Assembly: GCA_023229795.1 (NCBI GenBank) | Contig: JALNYP010000053.1 | Coordinates: 1 to 27,183, forward strand | Direction of reading: 5' to 3' | Length of the DNA: 27,183 nucleotides | DNA from: Syntrophobacterales bacterium | GTDB lineage: Bacteria > Desulfobacterota > Desulfobaccia > Desulfobaccales > 0-14-0-80-60-11 | Shown: positions 24,672 to 27,183 of the stretch, piece by piece | How the letters are laid out: every line of letters starts with the position of its first letter | How positions within the stretch are numbered: position 1 is the first letter of the stretch | The notes under the pieces: model-generated | What the model was told of the DNA's origin: nothing | Database searches by the model: none | The model's input: the letters and a program-made list of their open reading frames with translations, nothing else | Program-made: the position numbers and the translations under genes

Positions 24672-25235
24672 ATGGCCAAACGCGTCTGTCCCTATTGGCT
24701 GGGGTACTGGTTATTAAATCCACTCCGGCGACTCATCCATAATCCTGACCAAATCCTGGATCCCCATGTCACCCGCGGCATGACCGTCCTGGACATTGGC
24801 TCGGCTATGGGCTTCTTCACCCTCCCCCTCGCCCACCTGGTCGGCCCCCAAGGCCGGGTCATCTGTGTGGATGTGCAAGAGAAAATGCTTCACGCTCTTC
24901 AAAATCGCGCCCAAAAAGCCCAACTTGCGGACAGAATTATTACCCGGGCATGCGAGCCCACTTCTCTCGGGCTTGCCGATTTTTATGGGCAAATCGACTT
25001 TGCTTTGGCCTTTGCCGTGGTGCATGAAGTTCCCGATGTTCCGAACTTCTTCCAAGAAGTCTCCAACCTCTTAAAGCCGGAGGCAGGTTGTCTCTTAGCG
25101 GAACCCAAGGGGCATGTCTCAGCCCAGGACTTCGAGGCCACCCTCGTTTTAGCCGGACACGCTGGCCTGACCAGCGTCAGCCATCCCCTAATCACCTGGT
25201 CCCGCACCGCTCTCTTGAAAAAAGGGAAAGCTTAG
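24672..25235 (+). CDS. Class I SAM-dependent methyltransferase
   Basis: 187 residues. The SAM-binding loop is LDIGSAMGFFT (40-50), followed by the acidic end of strand 2 (CVDVQEKM) and the motif DFALAFAVVHEVPD. The N-terminus PYWLGYWLLNPLRR precedes the Rossmann core and recurs in a group of small methyltransferases of anaerobes whose substrate is not known. The gene begins 38 bases after ispF and may be its last co-transcribed partner. No feature here shows the substrate. Confidence 0.85.
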   Translation: MAKRVCPYWLGYWLLNPLRRLIHNPDQILDPHVTRGMTVLDIGSAMGFFTLPLAHLVGPQGRVICVDVQEKMLHALQNRAQKAQLADRIITRACEPTSLGLADFYGQIDFALAFAVVHEVPDVPNFFQEVSNLLKPEAGCLLAEPKGHVSAQDFEATLVLAGHAGLTSVSHPLITWSRTALLKKGKA

Positions 25236-25263
25236 ATATAAGTCATGAAGCCACCAGTTTTTT

Positions 25264-25291
25264 CTCGTTCCCATATGCACTTGGCAACGAG
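25264..25291. repeat. Inverted repeat of the CTCGTTCCC type
   Basis: CTCGTTCCCA and TTGGCAACGAG form an imperfect hairpin in the gap before the HD-domain gene. It resembles dispersed repeats of this kind in other genomes; only one copy is seen in this window. Confidence 0.4.
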
Positions 25292-25372
25292 GCTGCCTCA
25301 AGTGAGAGGATTTAGATGGTCCGAAGTTTTGCTCCTTTTCGCCTTTTTCCCTTTTCCCCTTTTCACCTCTGT

Positions 25373-25378
25373 TATAAT
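25373..25378 (+). promoter_or_regulatory. -10 box six bases before an ATG
   Basis: A perfect TATAAT (25373-25378) is followed after six bases by the ATG of the HD-domain gene at 25385. Transcription would start at or within a base or two of the start codon. The -35 region is a C/T-rich run with no good TTGACA. Confidence 0.5.
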
Positions 25379-25384
25379 AAAACT

Positions 25385-26023
25385 ATGAGCAATCCCCGTT
25401 CCTTGGCAATCCCTTCCCTGGCCGAGTGTCTCGAGTTGATGGCAGCCCACGGCATGCTCCCCAATATCCGGGAGCACAGCTTTGCGGTAATGCAGGTTGC
25501 CTTCTCCCTGGGGGATGCCCTGGTGGCCGCCGGGTTCGACCTGGTTCTGCCCCTGGTTACCACCGGCGCCCTTCTTCATGATCTGGGCAAGACCGCCTGT
25601 CTGGGTACCACCCGGAACCACGCCGAATGGGGCGCCGCCGTCCTGGAAGATTTGGGCTTCTCCCAGGTGGCCCAGGTGGTGCGGGAGCATGTCTATCTCG
25701 ACGGCACAGTCAACGATTCCAGGCCGCTCCGGGAAGCCGAGATCGTCAATTACGCCGACAAGCGGGTGCTCCACGACGCAGTGGTCACGCTCGAAGACCG
25801 CTTTGCCGACCTCCAGGTGCGCTACGGGCGCACCCCCGAAATTCAGGACCGCATCCGTGCCACCGAAGTCCGGGCCCGGGCCCTGGAGCAGAAGCTCTTC
25901 GGCCCTATCCCCCTGGACCCGTCCAACCTGCTGCATCTCAACCACTGCCGGAGGGAATCATGGGAAAATTACGGCTGGCCCTCATTGCCGGGGGCAAATC
26001 CTCGGAGCGGGAAGTCTCGCTGA
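25385..26023 (+). CDS. HD-domain (HDIG-type) phosphohydrolase
   Basis: 212 residues from ATG 25385. Metal-binding positions of the HD fold are H31 (REHS), H65-D66 (ALLHDLGK) and a later H/D pair near H102 (EHVYLD) and NYADKRV. The family hydrolyses phosphate esters, often of nucleotides; the substrate is not shown. The frame extends upstream to 25316, but that part is a low-complexity FPFSPF stretch read from the C/T-rich promoter region, so the later ATG is preferred. There is no ribosome site and the -10 box lies six bases upstream, pointing to a leaderless message. The 3' end overlaps ddl by 64 bases. Confidence 0.85.
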   Translation: MSNPRSLAIPSLAECLELMAAHGMLPNIREHSFAVMQVAFSLGDALVAAGFDLVLPLVTTGALLHDLGKTACLGTTRNHAEWGAAVLEDLGFSQVAQVVREHVYLDGTVNDSRPLREAEIVNYADKRVLHDAVVTLEDRFADLQVRYGRTPEIQDRIRATEVRARALEQKLFGPIPLDPSNLLHLNHCRRESWENYGWPSLPGANPRSGKSR

Positions 26024-26892
26024 AAAGCGCCGCCCAGGTCTATCAGGCCCTGGATCAGAACAAATACGACATTCAGCGCTATGATCCTTTCACGGATCTG
26101 GAAAAGCTGGTGCATGAAGCCGCGGCGCTGGACGCGGCCCTCATCATCATGCACGGCCGCGGCGGCGAAGACGGCTCCATGCAGGGGCTCCTGGACCTCC
26201 TGGAGATCCCTTACCAGGGTTCCGGCGTCCTGGCCTCGGCTCTCGCCATGAACAAGGAACTGAGCAAAGCCATCTATCAGCAGGCCGGGCTCAAAGTGCC
26301 CCGGGCCCTCTTCTTTAACCGTGATGAGGCTGCCTCTCCCGAGGCCATCCAGGGGTGTCTGGGATTACCGGCGGTGATCAAACCGGTCAATGAAGGCTCC
26401 AGCATCGGCATTTCCATGGCCCGGACCCTCGAGGACCTCGAAACCGGCCTGGCCGCCGCCTTTGCCCTGGATTTCCGGGTCCTGGTGGAGGAATTCATCT
26501 CGGGCATCGAAGTGACCGGCGGCGTCTTGGGCAACGCCGAGCTTCAGGCCCTGCCCCTGGTGGAGATCGTCCCCACCGGCAAATATGATTTCTTCGATTA
26601 CGAGGCCAAGTATCAGCCCGGGGCCACCCAGGAAATCTGCCCGGCCCGCCTCGATGACGAGCTGACCCGCCGCGCCCAGCAGTGCGCCCTCACCGCGCAT
26701 AAGGCCTTGGGCTGCCGGGGCTATTCCCGTACCGACCTGATGGTCCGGGGCAAAGACATCTTTGTCCTCGAAACCAACACCATCCCGGGCATGACGGCTA
26801 CCAGCCTCTTTCCCCAGGGAGCCAAGGCCGCGGGGATCGAGTTCCCCGCCCTGCTGGACACCCTGATCAACCTGGCTATGGAAAAGCAGTAA
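25960..26892 (+). CDS. ddl: D-alanine--D-alanine ligase
   Basis: 310 residues from ATG 25960 with GGAGGG at 25950-25955; the longer frame from 25627 is only the read-through upstream of this start. An ATP-grasp ligase: GGKSSEREVSLKS (about 10-23), HGRGGEDGSMQG, the ATP-binding KPVNEGSSIGIS, DYEAKYQPG and the metal-binding FVLETNTIPGMT are all visible. It makes the D-Ala-D-Ala dipeptide for peptidoglycan in the cytosol. The residue pattern is that of a normal ligase, with no sign of D-lactate use. Its start lies inside the last 64 bases of the HD-domain gene, so the two are probably coupled. Confidence 0.95.
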   Translation: MGKLRLALIAGGKSSEREVSLKSAAQVYQALDQNKYDIQRYDPFTDLEKLVHEAAALDAALIIMHGRGGEDGSMQGLLDLLEIPYQGSGVLASALAMNKELSKAIYQQAGLKVPRALFFNRDEAASPEAIQGCLGLPAVIKPVNEGSSIGISMARTLEDLETGLAAAFALDFRVLVEEFISGIEVTGGVLGNAELQALPLVEIVPTGKYDFFDYEAKYQPGATQEICPARLDDELTRRAQQCALTAHKALGCRGYSRTDLMVRGKDIFVLETNTIPGMTATSLFPQGAKAAGIEFPALLDTLINLAMEKQ

Positions 26893-26938
26893 GGAGCTTT
26901 TAGCTAACTACTTACAGCTTTACCGTTTTACTGTTTTA

Positions 26939-27183
26939 CTGACCCGAAAAGTCTGACACGACTCTCAACCTCTCCCCCGGCGCTTATCATTACCCACAAG
27001 TGGGGTAAAGGTATCAGGGGGAACGAGCAAGGCACCAGGCGACTGCGATATCGCCGAGGCGTTGCATCCCCTGCCAAAGGGTGGCAGGGCCGGGGAAACC
27101 ATCCCGGGTACGCCCCAGGAAACCGCCCAGTTGCCCAATCATTTTGGTGGCTTCCTGGAGCGTCGGAGGCTTTCCCGGGGGTT
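26939..27183. mobile_element. End of an IS4-like insertion sequence
   Basis: The IS continues past the window. Its probable terminal repeat starts CTGACCCGAAAAGTCTGACA at 26939. Just outside it, GTTTTACT is repeated in tandem (about 26924-26939), which may include the target duplication. It lies 46 bases behind ddl and breaks no gene in view. Confidence 0.6.
27014..27183 (-). CDS. IS4-family transposase, C-terminal part
   Basis: Read on the minus strand from the window edge to a TGA at 27014-27016, the frame gives 55 residues including LQEATKMIGQLGGFLGRTRD, GFPGPATLWQGMQRL and DIAVAWCLAR. This is the typical C-terminus of Tn5/IS4-type transposases (GGFLGRKxDGxPGxxTLWRGWxRL). The catalytic DDE domain with the YREK motif lies outside the window, so it cannot be said whether the enzyme is whole. 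Confidence 0.82.
   Translation of the reverse strand, partial: PPGKPPTLQEATKMIGQLGGFLGRTRDGFPGPATLWQGMQRLGDIAVAWCLARSP

Overview
The window is a GC-rich stretch of a bacterial chromosome. Gene content and order (the rpsU-yqeY-mutS2-dnaG-rpoD block, an arn-type lipid A sugar cluster, a ThiD-ThiN fusion, a type A RNase P RNA) fit a Gram-negative anaerobe of the former Deltaproteobacteria (Desulfobacterota). That placement is an inference from gene style; no taxonomic marker search was possible. Most of the window is conserved housekeeping DNA. Accessory pieces are a MazEF toxin-antitoxin pair, a type II restriction-modification pair, the end of an IS4-like insertion sequence, and several small dispersed palindromic repeats.

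Layout. 1-311: tail of an unidentified gene, then the thiDN leader. 312-1664: bifunctional thiamine gene thiDN. 1819-2442 (minus): three tightly packed small membrane-protein genes, two of only 36 and 35 codons. 2656-3264 (minus): PlsC-like acyltransferase. 3440-3980: MazE/MazF-type module with a palindromic operator over its promoter. 4022-5146: NifS/IscS-like cysteine desulfurase. 5252-5539 (minus): FlgM-like anti-sigma factor without other flagellar genes. 5843-6781 (minus): SppA-type protease with a lipobox. 7051-13735: expanded macromolecular-synthesis operon rpsU, yqeY, mutS2, dnaG, rpoD. 13854-13929: a CAT-anticodon tRNA. 14033-16557: NIF3-family protein, C4 zinc-ribbon coiled-coil protein, RNase H, followed by rnpB (about 16615-16976) with its terminator. 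17072-19105: restriction-modification pair, less GC-rich than its surroundings.

19144-24633: arnC, a separate formyltransferase (arnA N-half), a separate UDP-glucuronate decarboxylase (arnA C-half), arnD, ispD and ispF. Together these cover several steps that build and load 4-amino-4-deoxy-L-arabinose on undecaprenyl phosphate, and two steps of the MEP pathway that supplies the isoprenoid carrier. arnB and arnT are not in the window. 24672-26892: a SAM methyltransferase, an HD-domain protein with a probable leaderless start, and D-alanine-D-alanine ligase. 26939-27183: end of an IS with a partial transposase.

Points most worth a second look: palindromic 57-bp elements that supply the stop codons of both arnA halves, a structured non-coding stretch between arnC and arnA (20151-20352), the tiny membrane-protein operon, and an XRE-like helix-turn-helix inside the restriction endonuclease. 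I did not find a clearly new multi-gene defence or biosynthetic system.
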